From Bacillota bacterium (GTDB lineage Bacteria; Bacillota; Clostridia; Lachnospirales; Lachnospiraceae), in assembly GCA_023407575.1 (NCBI GenBank), contig JAEYLX010000006.1, forward strand, positions 189,896 to 253,895: 64,000 bases of DNA. Direction: 5' to 3'. Positions 26,049 through 33,931 of the stretch are shown piece by piece. The notes beneath the pieces were generated by a model, which saw only the letters and a program-made list of their open reading frames with translations, was not told where the DNA came from and made no database searches. A program made the translations under genes and the position numbers. Numbering within the stretch: position 1 is the first letter of the stretch; every line of letters starts with the position of its first letter.

Positions 26049-26720
26049 TTATAATAATTCCTTTAGCTTTTCCATCTCAACTATACGTAAGCCGCCACGT
26101 TTCATTTCTATCAGGCCATCTCTTTCAAATTGTTTCAACATTCTTGAAATAACCTCTCTTGCACTTCCCACATACTTTGCTATTTGTTCGTGAGTCATTT
26201 TAATATTATGAGTACTGCTTTTTGTTGCTTCATCAAATAAAAAGGTTGCCAGTCTACGGTCAATTTTCATAAATAGCATCTGCTCTATTGCCCACATAAC
26301 ATCTGAAAAACGATCAACTGCAAGTTTAAGAGAAAAATTTTCTACATATACATTTTTTTCTTGTATTTTTGAGTAGGTATAGGAATTAATCATATAGACT
26401 TCTGAATCTACCTCTGCATCAATATATACATCAAATGTTATATTTTTAAGAAGACAGGAAGCAGAAAGGATGCAAATATCACCCGGGCGTAGTCGATATA
26501 AGGTAACATCTCTACCATCTTCAGAGAGAATATAGGTACGTAACCCTCCTGATTTCACTAACATAACTCCCACGCAATCATTTAACGCATTGTAGATATT
26601 ATCACCCTGTGTATAATTAACAAGCGCAATACTTTGCAGGAAATACTCCCTGGTTTCCTCATCAATTTTATCCCAAAATTCAAATGAGTTTTTTATAAAT
26701 TCCGTATTAATTGTAAGCAT
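26049..26720 (-). CDS. Crp/Fnr family transcriptional regulator
   Basis: The 223-residue protein has an N-terminal cyclic-nucleotide-binding-like beta-roll (about residues 20-130, with LYRLRPGDICILSASCLL) and a C-terminal winged helix (MTHEQIAKYVGSAREVISRMLKQFERDGLIE, about 172-202). Two Cys residues lie in the effector region, but there is no four-Cys N-terminal cluster as in E. coli FNR, so the signal is unknown. The ATG at 26720 follows AAGGAGG. It lies opposite the thioredoxin operon, whose promoter carries a matching palindrome, so it is the likely activator there. Confidence 0.88.
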   Translation of the reverse strand: MLTINTEFIKNSFEFWDKIDEETREYFLQSIALVNYTQGDNIYNALNDCVGVMLVKSGGLRTYILSEDGRDVTLYRLRPGDICILSASCLLKNITFDVYIDAEVDSEVYMINSYTYSKIQEKNVYVENFSLKLAVDRFSDVMWAIEQMLFMKIDRRLATFLFDEATKSSTHNIKMTHEQIAKYVGSAREVISRMLKQFERDGLIEMKRGGLRIVEMEKLKELL

Positions 26721-26821
26721 GAATAACCTCCTTCGAATTCTTGGAGTAATGCACAAGATATCATTGCTAAATAGATATGTGCCTCATGCTTATTTCATTC
26801 TGCTTTACTCAAAGTCTTCCA

Positions 26822-27433
26822 TTATAATTTTGTATAATTTCCTGTAATACTCTTTACAGTTGAACTACTGTCTATGGAAAGTGTTCCATTACAATCTATG
26901 CTATCTACCCTGCAATTCGGTCCTATTTTTATATCCTGAGCATTAATGGTATCTACCATGACACCACTTAGCTCTACGGTGGTGGCTTCAATTAATTTGA
27001 TTTCTGATTTTACGGAATTAATAAATTTTTTAAATCGACTGAAAGACACATGTGTATTAATCTTTATCTGATCACCATAGATTTCTTTTGCAGTTACACA
27101 GCCATTTGCATTAAGTACATCTGCATAAATTTCACCGTTAGTACGAATAACACCATCACAGTCAATTCTTTGAGCCTCAATCTTTGTTCCTTCCTTCTCA
27201 TTAAGGACTCCCTCTACCGTAAGGGTATTGGTCCGAATATTTGCTTTAAAATCGCAAACGCCTTCACAATATAAAGTCTCTGCTTGTACTTCTCCAGAAC
27301 AAGTGAATACCCCTTCAATGTGTATATTCTGTGCTTTAATGTCACTGGAGCAGCTGCTTACGCCTTCGATATTCATATTGTCATACTGCCCTCCATTAAT
27401 TTTACCAATGCCACCCATGTTGAAATTAGACAT
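26822..27433 (-). CDS. bactofilin-like beta-helical polymer protein (BacE/BacF, YhbE-like)
   Basis: The 203-residue sequence is a run of short hydrophobic beta-strand repeats with Cys and Gly turns (IEGVSSCSSDIKAQNIHIEG, VFTCSGEVQAETLYCEGV), as expected for a right-handed beta-helix of the bactofilin/YhbE type that polymerises in the cytoplasm. In Bacillus subtilis the YhbD-YhbE-YhbF genes form one operon and YhbE/YhbF are bactofilins; here the YhbD-like gene is directly upstream (29 bp). The polymer's role in this organism is not known; a structural role at the membrane is inferred. Confidence 0.78.
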   Translation of the reverse strand: MSNFNMGGIGKINGGQYDNMNIEGVSSCSSDIKAQNIHIEGVFTCSGEVQAETLYCEGVCDFKANIRTNTLTVEGVLNEKEGTKIEAQRIDCDGVIRTNGEIYADVLNANGCVTAKEIYGDQIKINTHVSFSRFKKFINSVKSEIKLIEATTVELSGVMVDTINAQDIKIGPNCRVDSIDCNGTLSIDSSSTVKSITGNYTKL

Positions 27434-27462
27434 ATTTTCTTTCCTCCCTTCTATTTATGTTT

Positions 27463-28095
27463 CTAGCTCTTTATAAATAAATGCTTATATTTTAGCTTCA
27501 TCATATCTGTAATTTCACTCATTGAAACTTGTTCTTTCACTTCAATCTCACTGTCAAAAGCTATTTGCAACTGATTTGGGTAAAAGACTGTATGATATTC
27601 TTCACCTACATAGAAAACATTGCAAATTAGACTGACTACCTTTTTACTTCTTGCCGGTACTATACTCCTTTGAAGCAATTCAATTATTTGATTACTGGAT
27701 AAGCTAAGTCTCTGAGTTGCTTGCGTGATTGCCGCCGCCAGTACAATATCCATTAACTCATAGGCTTCTGTTCCAAATACCTCTGGCATTGACTCCAAAA
27801 TTACAGGTGAAATCTCATCAATCTGCTCTAAGCTTTTATAAGGAATTCTGTATGAAGTTGCTTCTGGAGACAAAATCTTTGCCAGCTCCTCCAAAGAATA
27901 GGAATCCTTCATTTCAAGAATAGAGTGAATTCTACTTAATATTTGCTCTCTTGGGAAGAAGGTTTCCTGCCCCGTATAAGCTGATTGCTTAATAAACCAT
28001 TCATCCGGTATCAGACGTTCTCTCTTCCATCGATATAGTTGCCCGTAGGATATACCGGTGATTGCAAGCAAGTCTTTTTTAGAAATTAAATTCAT
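27463..28095 (-). CDS. YhbD-like DUF4004 protein with MerR-type helix-turn-helix
   Basis: The 210-residue protein begins with a MerR-like DNA-binding region (LISKKDLLAITGISYGQLYRWKRERLIP, residues 2-29) and resembles B. subtilis YhbD/DUF4004. The remainder is helical followed by strands of unknown role. AGGTGATGCT upstream of the ATG at 28095 (GGAGGTG) fixes the start; the longer frame to 28167 runs through the promoter repeats. It is the first gene of the bactofilin-like operon and may regulate it. Confidence 0.8.
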   Translation of the reverse strand: MNLISKKDLLAITGISYGQLYRWKRERLIPDEWFIKQSAYTGQETFFPREQILSRIHSILEMKDSYSLEELAKILSPEATSYRIPYKSLEQIDEISPVILESMPEVFGTEAYELMDIVLAAAITQATQRLSLSSNQIIELLQRSIVPARSKKVVSLICNVFYVGEEYHTVFYPNQLQIAFDSEIEVKEQVSMSEITDMMKLKYKHLFIKS

Positions 28096-28110
28096 AGCAT
28101 CACCTCCGTA

Positions 28111-28160
28111 ATGTAACATTGTTTTATTCTGTGGTTTAAATGTAACATAACATTGTTTTG
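28111..28160 (-). promoter_or_regulatory. direct repeats upstream of the YhbD-like/bactofilin operon
   Basis: AACATTGTTTT occurs twice (28115-28125 and 28149-28159, plus strand), 34 bp apart, each preceded by TGTAAC or ATAAC. The spacing is about three helical turns, so a regulator could bind both on one DNA face. The YhbD-like product is the obvious candidate. Confidence 0.5.
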
Positions 28161-28255
28161 TTGTCAACTGAGGTTTATAAATATTTTTATTTTCTTTTTT
28201 TAAGAAATTAGTTATACTTAATACATTACATATTTACCTACGAAAGGAATATAAG

Positions 28256-29029
28256 ATGAAAAATGAATTACTTACCATTGGTCCCTTTACTTTATATGGC
28301 TATGGTTTAATGATTGCAATCGGTGCCATCTCAGCTTACCTGGTAACCGAATACAGAGCGAAAAAAAAAGGTATGCAATATGAATTAATATTCTCCTTGT
28401 TTTGGTGGTGTTTAATCGGTGGTATCATCGGTGCAAAAGTACTTTACATTATTACGCAATTAAAAGATATTATTGCTGACCCAGCCATATTATTAAAAGT
28501 ATCCGAAGGTTTTGTCGTATATGGCGGTATCATCGGTGGCATTTTTTCCGGTTTTTTATTCTGCAAATTAAAGAAGCTTAACTTTCTGCAATATTTCGAT
28601 CTTGTTATGCCTTCCATTGCCTTAGCGCAGGGTTTTGGTCGTATGGGCTGTATATTAGCCGGTTGTTGCTATGGTCATGAAACCGATAGTCCTTTTTCAC
28701 TTACCTTTCATAACTCTTCCTATGCACCAAATGACGTTAGTTTAATTCCTACCCAGCCAATATCAAGTGCTTTAAACTTTCTAAACTTCCTGGCACTAGT
28801 CTTAATATCAAGGAGAGTAAAAGCAGATGGACAAGTTGCCGGTTTTTACCTTATCTTCTATAGTGCCGGCCGCTTTATTATCGAATTCTTCCGTGGGGAC
28901 TTGGAGCGTGGAACTATTGGTGCACTTTCCACTTCTCAATTCATTGCCATTTTCTTATTCATTATCGGCCTTGCAATTGTAATTATAAGAGGCCTTCAGG
29001 CTCGTAAGGCAAGTAAAATTACCGAATAG
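28256..29029 (+). CDS. lgt: prolipoprotein diacylglyceryl transferase
   Basis: Lgt moves diacylglycerol from phosphatidylglycerol to the lipobox Cys of prolipoproteins in the membrane. The 257-residue protein has seven hydrophobic helices and the family motifs FSLFWWCLIGGIIGAK, VYGGIIGGI, the Lgt signature GFGRMGCILAGCCYGHETD (about residues 126-144) and SAGRFIIEFFRGDLERG (the conserved Arg in the last helices). AAAGGAAT precedes the ATG. It would act on the mannanase and esterase lipoproteins encoded in this window. Confidence 0.96.
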   Translation: MKNELLTIGPFTLYGYGLMIAIGAISAYLVTEYRAKKKGMQYELIFSLFWWCLIGGIIGAKVLYIITQLKDIIADPAILLKVSEGFVVYGGIIGGIFSGFLFCKLKKLNFLQYFDLVMPSIALAQGFGRMGCILAGCCYGHETDSPFSLTFHNSSYAPNDVSLIPTQPISSALNFLNFLALVLISRRVKADGQVAGFYLIFYSAGRFIIEFFRGDLERGTIGALSTSQFIAIFLFIIGLAIVIIRGLQARKASKITE

Positions 29030-29069
29030 GTTTTCATACACAAAATGTATATAATCAGTAAATGTAAAA

Positions 29070-29106
29070 GAAGAGGCTATCCCAATAATCTGGGTAGCCT
29101 CTTTCT
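29070..29106. terminator. bidirectional intrinsic terminator
   Basis: AAGAGGCTATCCCA (29071-29084) pairs with TGGGTAGCCTCTT (29091-29103) with one bulged base, followed by TCTTT. It lies between lgt and the convergent repeat-rich gene. Confidence 0.75.
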
Positions 29107-29202
29107 TTACATTATAGTCGATATTACCAAAATCAATTTTACGATTGAGAGTCCAGTTAGAAAACCTGCGGTTATTTCCCTGTTTGGCTCTCTCCAATCA
29201 AC

Positions 29203-29730
29203 CTAGAAACAACGGAAGAAAAAGATTCTTCTTAAATTGATGGATTCAAATTCCCAACGATTTCTTCTCCATCGAAATCCCTGAACAAATTGTCTTCCTA
29301 CAAAGGTTGGGAAGAACCAGAAATCACTGCCATTAATGAGCCACATATAAGTGAATCTATTCACACATCTTTGAAGTTCTCTTGGTCTATTCGGAGGCAA
29401 ACCACCAGGACCGCCACGTCTGCTTGCACCAAATTGTTCTGGTCCCTGTCCGGGCATGCCCATTGGCCCTCTTTCCATCCCAGGTCCCTCTGGTGTGAAA
29501 TTAGGTGGTGCGGTTCGTGGCATTTGTCCCATTCCAGGCGCTTCGGGTGGAAAGTCCGGCCCCATACCCCTTTGCATATCTCTCTGCATATCTCTCTGCA
29601 TATCTCTCTGCATGTCTGATTCAGATCCCCTTCTTTGTCGGCGGGAATCTTCTCTTTCAAATTGCTGGCCGTGCATATCTCTATGATGTCTGGAAGTATC
29701 TGTCTGATTTGAATGATATCTATTACTCAA
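29203..29730 (-). CDS. low-complexity Met/Pro/Gly/Arg-rich protein with conserved-looking aromatic C-terminus
   Basis: The 175-residue product has no signal peptide. Residues 1-55 are charged and hold four MQRD repeats; residues 55-115 are Pro/Gly/Met rich (collagen-like without strict GXY); residues 118-175 form a compact aromatic segment (CVNRFTYMWLINGSDFWFFP, GFRWRRNRWEFESINLRRI). I have seen similar aromatic tails on Clostridium proteins of unknown function, so this is probably a real gene; the aromatic, Cys-ended tail is not what chance coding would give. A TTG start at 29730 follows AAAGGG by 8 bp. Function unknown; surface or membrane association is a guess. Confidence 0.65.
   Translation of the reverse strand: MSNRYHSNQTDTSRHHRDMHGQQFEREDSRRQRRGSESDMQRDMQRDMQRDMQRGMGPDFPPEAPGMGQMPRTAPPNFTPEGPGMERGPMGMPGQGPEQFGASRRGGPGGLPPNRPRELQRCVNRFTYMWLINGSDFWFFPTFVGRQFVQGFRWRRNRWEFESINLRRIFFFRCF
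29573..29620. repeat. 12-bp tandem repeat coding for MQRD units
   Basis: TGCATATCTCTC is repeated three times exactly (29573-29608), with a diverged fourth unit (29609-29620). The unit length keeps the reading frame, so copy number can vary in the encoded protein without breaking it. Confidence 0.9.
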
Positions 29731-29811
29731 TTGATATACCCTTTCTTTTTTCTTGTTCCATAATTATTTTATGAAGAAAAAAAAGAAAGGTGAAAAAAGT
29801 TTTATTATGAT

Positions 29812-30843
29812 TTAAATATTCATTCCAATATATGCTTTAATCAGTTTTCTCGTATTATCAAGACCATCCACATGGGTTCTCTCCATTCCATGAGAAGCAT
29901 GAACACCTTGACCGATTAACCCACCACGGATGTTATTACCTGCTGCAAGAGCGGCAGAAACATCCGAACCATAATGAGGAAAGATGTCTATTACATAATC
30001 AATCTGCTTCTCTTTCGCCAATTCAATTAAATGATTAGTTAATTCATAATCATATGGGCCTCTGGAATCCTTTGCACAAATTGTTACTGCAAACTCTGAA
30101 CCATTTAAATCATCTCCAACAGCTCCCATATCTACAGCGATAAATTCGCTAATCTCTTGTGGTATCCAGCTAGCTCCAAAGCCAACTTCTTCATAGTTAC
30201 TAATTACCAGTTTAATATTTTTATCTGGTACAAACTGCTCCTCGGACATTTCTTTCAATACTCCTAACAAAACAGCCACGGAAGCCTTATCATCCAAATG
30301 ACGTGATTTAATAAACCCATTCTCAGTATATCTGAACTGTGCATCAAAGCTTATATAATCACCGTGTTGTATACCAAGAGCAAGAACATCCTCTTTACTT
30401 TTAACAGGCTCATCAATACGAACCATCATATTTTTCTCTGCCCGTTCCAGGGTTCTTGCATCATCGAAGGTGTGAACAGAATGGCTTTTCGCTAAAATAG
30501 TACCTGTATAATTTCTACCATCTCGCGTGTGTATTTTACAATAGGTTCCCTCAACACTGTGTAAGGTAAACCCACCTACTAAAGTAAGACGAAGCATACC
30601 ATCCGAATCCACGGAACGTACCATCGCTCCAAGTGTGTCCACATGTGCTGATATACCAACAGTTTCCTCTCCTTTGCCATTAACCTGAATAATTAATCCA
30701 CCCTTTTGATTGTATTCACCCAGGTATCCCAAGTTTTCTGCTTCGTTCTTTACAAATTCCATAACTTCCTTGGTAAAGCCTGATGGGCTTGGTATATTCA
30801 CTAAGGTTTCCAGTGTTTTTATAATGTAATCCATTGTTTTCAT
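29812..30843 (-). CDS. M42 family metallopeptidase (tetrahedral aminopeptidase type)
   Basis: The 343-residue cytoplasmic enzyme has the dinuclear-zinc ligands of the M42/M28 fold in order: GISAHVDTLGAMV (His, Asp), SRHLDDKASVAVLLG (bridging Asp), ISNYEEVGFGAS (catalytic and ligand Glu pair), IAVDMGAVGDD (Asp) and QGVHASHGMERTH (His). M42 members remove N-terminal residues from peptides, usually as dodecameric tetrahedra. Annotations of this family as endoglucanase are historic and should not be followed here. It is transcribed alone. Confidence 0.93.
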   Translation of the reverse strand: MKTMDYIIKTLETLVNIPSPSGFTKEVMEFVKNEAENLGYLGEYNQKGGLIIQVNGKGEETVGISAHVDTLGAMVRSVDSDGMLRLTLVGGFTLHSVEGTYCKIHTRDGRNYTGTILAKSHSVHTFDDARTLERAEKNMMVRIDEPVKSKEDVLALGIQHGDYISFDAQFRYTENGFIKSRHLDDKASVAVLLGVLKEMSEEQFVPDKNIKLVISNYEEVGFGASWIPQEISEFIAVDMGAVGDDLNGSEFAVTICAKDSRGPYDYELTNHLIELAKEKQIDYVIDIFPHYGSDVSAALAAGNNIRGGLIGQGVHASHGMERTHVDGLDNTRKLIKAYIGMNI

Positions 30844-31064
30844 AAAATCCCTCCATCATTCCTATGCTTTTATGCGTAGTCTTAATTAAATAATTTAACA
30901 TTAACCTAATTATAATTCAATAAATACAAGAAAACAAGCAAGTACTTTCCACAATTTCTCTTCACAGATTTTTCACTTAAGACACACAAAGAAACCACAC
31001 TCACCATATATGATGACTTATAAATAATAACCGGAAGGTAGAAATACCAAAGAGAGGATCAACA

Positions 31065-33242
31065 ATGAAAATACGGAAGAAAAACAACAAGCGCAAATCC
31101 CCTTTTTCAATTAAAACTAAGATAGTAGCCCTATGTACCTGTTCCATCCTTATTGCTGTATTAGTGACCTTTGTTAATATGGCAAGCTCCAGTAAGAATA
31201 TCGTTACCAAAAGTAATGAGCTTCTATTAGAAACACTTGCAACCTCCTATCACAGCAATTTAACAGAGAGCCTACGCCAGCTTTCACAGTCAGCAAATTT
31301 TATGATGAGCTCTTCTGTCATATCAGAGTTTGCTCAGAGTGGGGATTCCACCTATCAGGAGCAAGTTGCTGAATTATGTACCATGTTTCTATCCTCCAAC
31401 TCTACTTACGATGATATTAGTATTGTAAATAAGGGTGGTGATGTCCTTTATAGCACGGATTCAACAAAAACAGGCTCAAATCTTGCAAATGAAGATTATT
31501 TTACAACAATGGTCTCCACCGGCCTAAGCACACAAGGAGGTGTCTTCACTTCTGAAAGCTCTGATGAACCCAGTGTAACTTTTGCCATTCCACTTCGGAA
31601 TGATTTGATGATGAATAATACGATGGAAACCGAACAATTATCACCTGATCAATCCTTAAATCAACAGCCCTCACAGCCGGCAGATATGCAGGTGGGCTTA
31701 GAAATAAATAACGCTATTGAAGAAACCGCAGTAGAAGAATTCACAGGAGCCATCATTACCTCTGTGAAGGTATCTGCCTTTGATAATATTCTCGCTGACC
31801 TAAGCGTTGCAGATTATGAATCTGGTTATGCCTATCTTTTAGATGGTGACGGTAACGTCATCTATCACCCTGATGATAGTGCAATTGGATCAAAGTTCAA
31901 TATTGAAGAATTGGATAAGTTGTTAACAGAAATTCACTCCCAAACTGGTTCCTCTAATCTTATCACCTATAATGAAAATGGTGTCACAAAATATGCAAGT
32001 TACATTACCAACCCAGATAACAATTGGACAATATTAGTTGGTGCTGATGAATCCGAGGTTCTTGATTCCTTAAATGTTGTTGCTACCAATACTTTACTAC
32101 TAACTGTAATCCTCATCCTTCTTATAAGCTTAGTAGCATATTTGGTAACAGGTACCATAACAAAATCCATTGACAGTATTACCGAACTAATTCATTTAAC
32201 TGCAGAATTGGATTTTCTCGAGGAACCGTCCAATCAAAAGCTTTTTAAAAGCAGAGACGAAACCGGAGAAATGAGTCGAGCCATTTCAAAAATGCGCGTA
32301 GCTCTAAAAGCAATGATTTTGCATATAAGTGAGGTATCAAAGCAAATAAATCATTCTTCTTCCAGTTTAAATGAAATCTCCCTTGCAATGAATGACCATG
32401 CAACGGACAATAGTGCCATTGCAGAAGAATTATCCTCCAGCATGGAAGAAACCGCTGCAACGACGGAACAAATCAATGCTGCAATTGAACAAATTAGTAA
32501 CAATTCCAGCGATATTGCCAATAAAGTTATTCTAGGAGCAAAATTATCCGAAGATATCATTAACCGTGCTGCCGAATTAAAAGCCACCACCACTAAAGCC
32601 ACTCTAAATACCCAGAAAGTCTATGAAGAGGTTCGTGTAAAGACAGATCTTGCAATGAAGCAAGCTAAGGCTGTAGAAAAAATAAACCTTCTTACTAAAA
32701 CAATTAAAGATATTGCCAGCCAAACAAATCTACTTGCTTTGAATGCCTCTATTGAAGCAGCCAGAGCGGGTGAAGCCGGTAGCGGCTTTACAGTAGTTGC
32801 GCATGAAATTGGTGTTCTTGCAAATCAGTCCACCAAGACGGTAACTAACATTACGGAAACCGTGGAGGAAGTACAGGAAGCAGTTGGTGAAATGGCGAAG
32901 TGCCTGGAACAGACCTTAGATTTCCTTGGCAAAAACGTATTGCCAGACTATGATGCTTTCTTAAACACCAGTACAAAATATAATGAAGATGCCGGCGTTA
33001 TGAGTGATACCATGGACAATATCCAGACGCAGATAGAACAGTTAAATACGAATGTCTTTGACATTGCAAAATCCATTTCTGAAATAAATATTATGATTAA
33101 TGAATCCTCCAGTGGTGTAAATGACGTTGCAGAAAAGAACACCGAAATCGGTGCGCTGACCAGCCAAACCCAGGAGATGTCTCTTCAAAATGGGGAATTT
33201 GCAAAAGGACTACAGGATATCGTAGATAAGTTTAAAATATAA
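31065..33242 (+). CDS. methyl-accepting chemotaxis protein with Cache-type sensor
   Basis: The 725-residue chemoreceptor has a first membrane helix at about residues 19-41, a long extracellular sensor (about 42-335) with double-Cache features (NEDYFTTMVSTG, GYAYLLDGDGNVIYHPDD, NWTILVGADESEVLDSL), a second helix at about 338-360, a HAMP-like region and a cytoplasmic coiled-coil signalling domain. The conserved hairpin tip is IKDIASQTNLLALNASIEAA. The sensor contains a Met/Gln/Pro-rich insert (MMNNTMETEQLSPDQSLNQQ, about 187-206) that is unusual. The ligand is unknown. It is monocistronic and ends at a strong terminator. Confidence 0.94.
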   Translation: MKIRKKNNKRKSPFSIKTKIVALCTCSILIAVLVTFVNMASSSKNIVTKSNELLLETLATSYHSNLTESLRQLSQSANFMMSSSVISEFAQSGDSTYQEQVAELCTMFLSSNSTYDDISIVNKGGDVLYSTDSTKTGSNLANEDYFTTMVSTGLSTQGGVFTSESSDEPSVTFAIPLRNDLMMNNTMETEQLSPDQSLNQQPSQPADMQVGLEINNAIEETAVEEFTGAIITSVKVSAFDNILADLSVADYESGYAYLLDGDGNVIYHPDDSAIGSKFNIEELDKLLTEIHSQTGSSNLITYNENGVTKYASYITNPDNNWTILVGADESEVLDSLNVVATNTLLLTVILILLISLVAYLVTGTITKSIDSITELIHLTAELDFLEEPSNQKLFKSRDETGEMSRAISKMRVALKAMILHISEVSKQINHSSSSLNEISLAMNDHATDNSAIAEELSSSMEETAATTEQINAAIEQISNNSSDIANKVILGAKLSEDIINRAAELKATTTKATLNTQKVYEEVRVKTDLAMKQAKAVEKINLLTKTIKDIASQTNLLALNASIEAARAGEAGSGFTVVAHEIGVLANQSTKTVTNITETVEEVQEAVGEMAKCLEQTLDFLGKNVLPDYDAFLNTSTKYNEDAGVMSDTMDNIQTQIEQLNTNVFDIAKSISEINIMINESSSGVNDVAEKNTEIGALTSQTQEMSLQNGEFAKGLQDIVDKFKI

Positions 33243-33266
33243 ATAATTTAGCATTCATTCCATATG

Positions 33267-33325
33267 AAAAAGCCAGAAGCAACGAGAAATCGCGCTAGAT
33301 CTCCCTTTGCTTCTGGCTTTTCGCT
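33267..33325. terminator. bidirectional intrinsic terminator
   Basis: AAAAGCCAGAAGCAA (33268-33282) pairs perfectly with TTGCTTCTGGCTTTT (33307-33321), a 15-bp stem with a 24-base loop, between the chemoreceptor gene and the convergent membrane-protein gene. Confidence 0.85.
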
Positions 33326-33388
33326 TCCTGCTTCATTATCCTTCATAATGTATATGTTAATTGTTTTTTGATTTTTATCCATTACAAC

Positions 33389-33862
33389 TTACTTGATTTC
33401 TTTAAATGTGTATTGTCCTTCATACGGATTATAATATACCTTATAAATCATCTTTTCTTGCTCCATACCAGCCAAGACATACCCATAAGACTTACCAAAA
33501 TAAACTCCCTCATCCATTGGTACAAGCTCCACAGTTTCAAATCTTTCCTGACTTGAAAGTAAAGTTATAGCTTCGTCCACTGTGTTTTTAGGTATAGCAA
33601 GTAAAAACATAATCCAATATGCTGGAGTGATAATACATAGCAATAAAAAGGGGGAGTATTTTTTCTTTACTATAGGTCTTTTTGACGTTACTCCATAAAT
33701 AATCCCAATGCCACAGAGTAAAACTATAGCAATACTTTTAACTTTAAGCGTTGCACCTAAAATAATACCATTATAAAATCTTTGATCCACAATTATTGCA
33801 ATAATTAATAAGATAAGATTTACTGCTATTAAAAGAATTATTGCCCTGCGCTTTTTATCCAT
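33389..33862 (-). CDS. small membrane protein of unknown function
   Basis: I do not recognise this 157-residue protein. It has three hydrophobic helices (about residues 8-26, 42-60 and 71-90) and a soluble C-terminal domain of about 65 residues (VDEAITLLSSQERFETVEL, GVYFGKSYGYVLAGMEQEK, VYYNPYEGQYTFKEI) probably outside the cell. The C-terminal strand pattern suggests a small alpha/beta module. It lies downstream of proA on the same strand (69 bp) but may be separate. No catalytic motif is visible. Confidence 0.65.
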   Translation of the reverse strand: MDKKRRAIILLIAVNLILLIIAIIVDQRFYNGIILGATLKVKSIAIVLLCGIGIIYGVTSKRPIVKKKYSPFLLLCIITPAYWIMFLLAIPKNTVDEAITLLSSQERFETVELVPMDEGVYFGKSYGYVLAGMEQEKMIYKVYYNPYEGQYTFKEIK

Positions 33863-33931
33863 AAACTTACCTCGACGGTTTATTAACCTATATTTCTCGA
33901 ACTGCTAAGCTTTAACAACAGTTCTAATTTT

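Noticed and set aside
29573..29620. Second set of tandem repeats as possible CRISPR or IS end
   Set aside because: Units are 12 bp without spacers, in frame in a coding gene, and no inverted ends or transposase are nearby.
29290..29686. Overlapping plus-strand frames of about 75-110 residues opposite the repeat-rich gene
   Set aside because: They come from the antisense of the repeats; no ribosome binding sites and biased composition.
29812..30843. Endoglucanase label for the M42 gene
   Set aside because: The five metal-ligand motifs of M42 aminopeptidases are present and there is no signal peptide or glycosidase motif.
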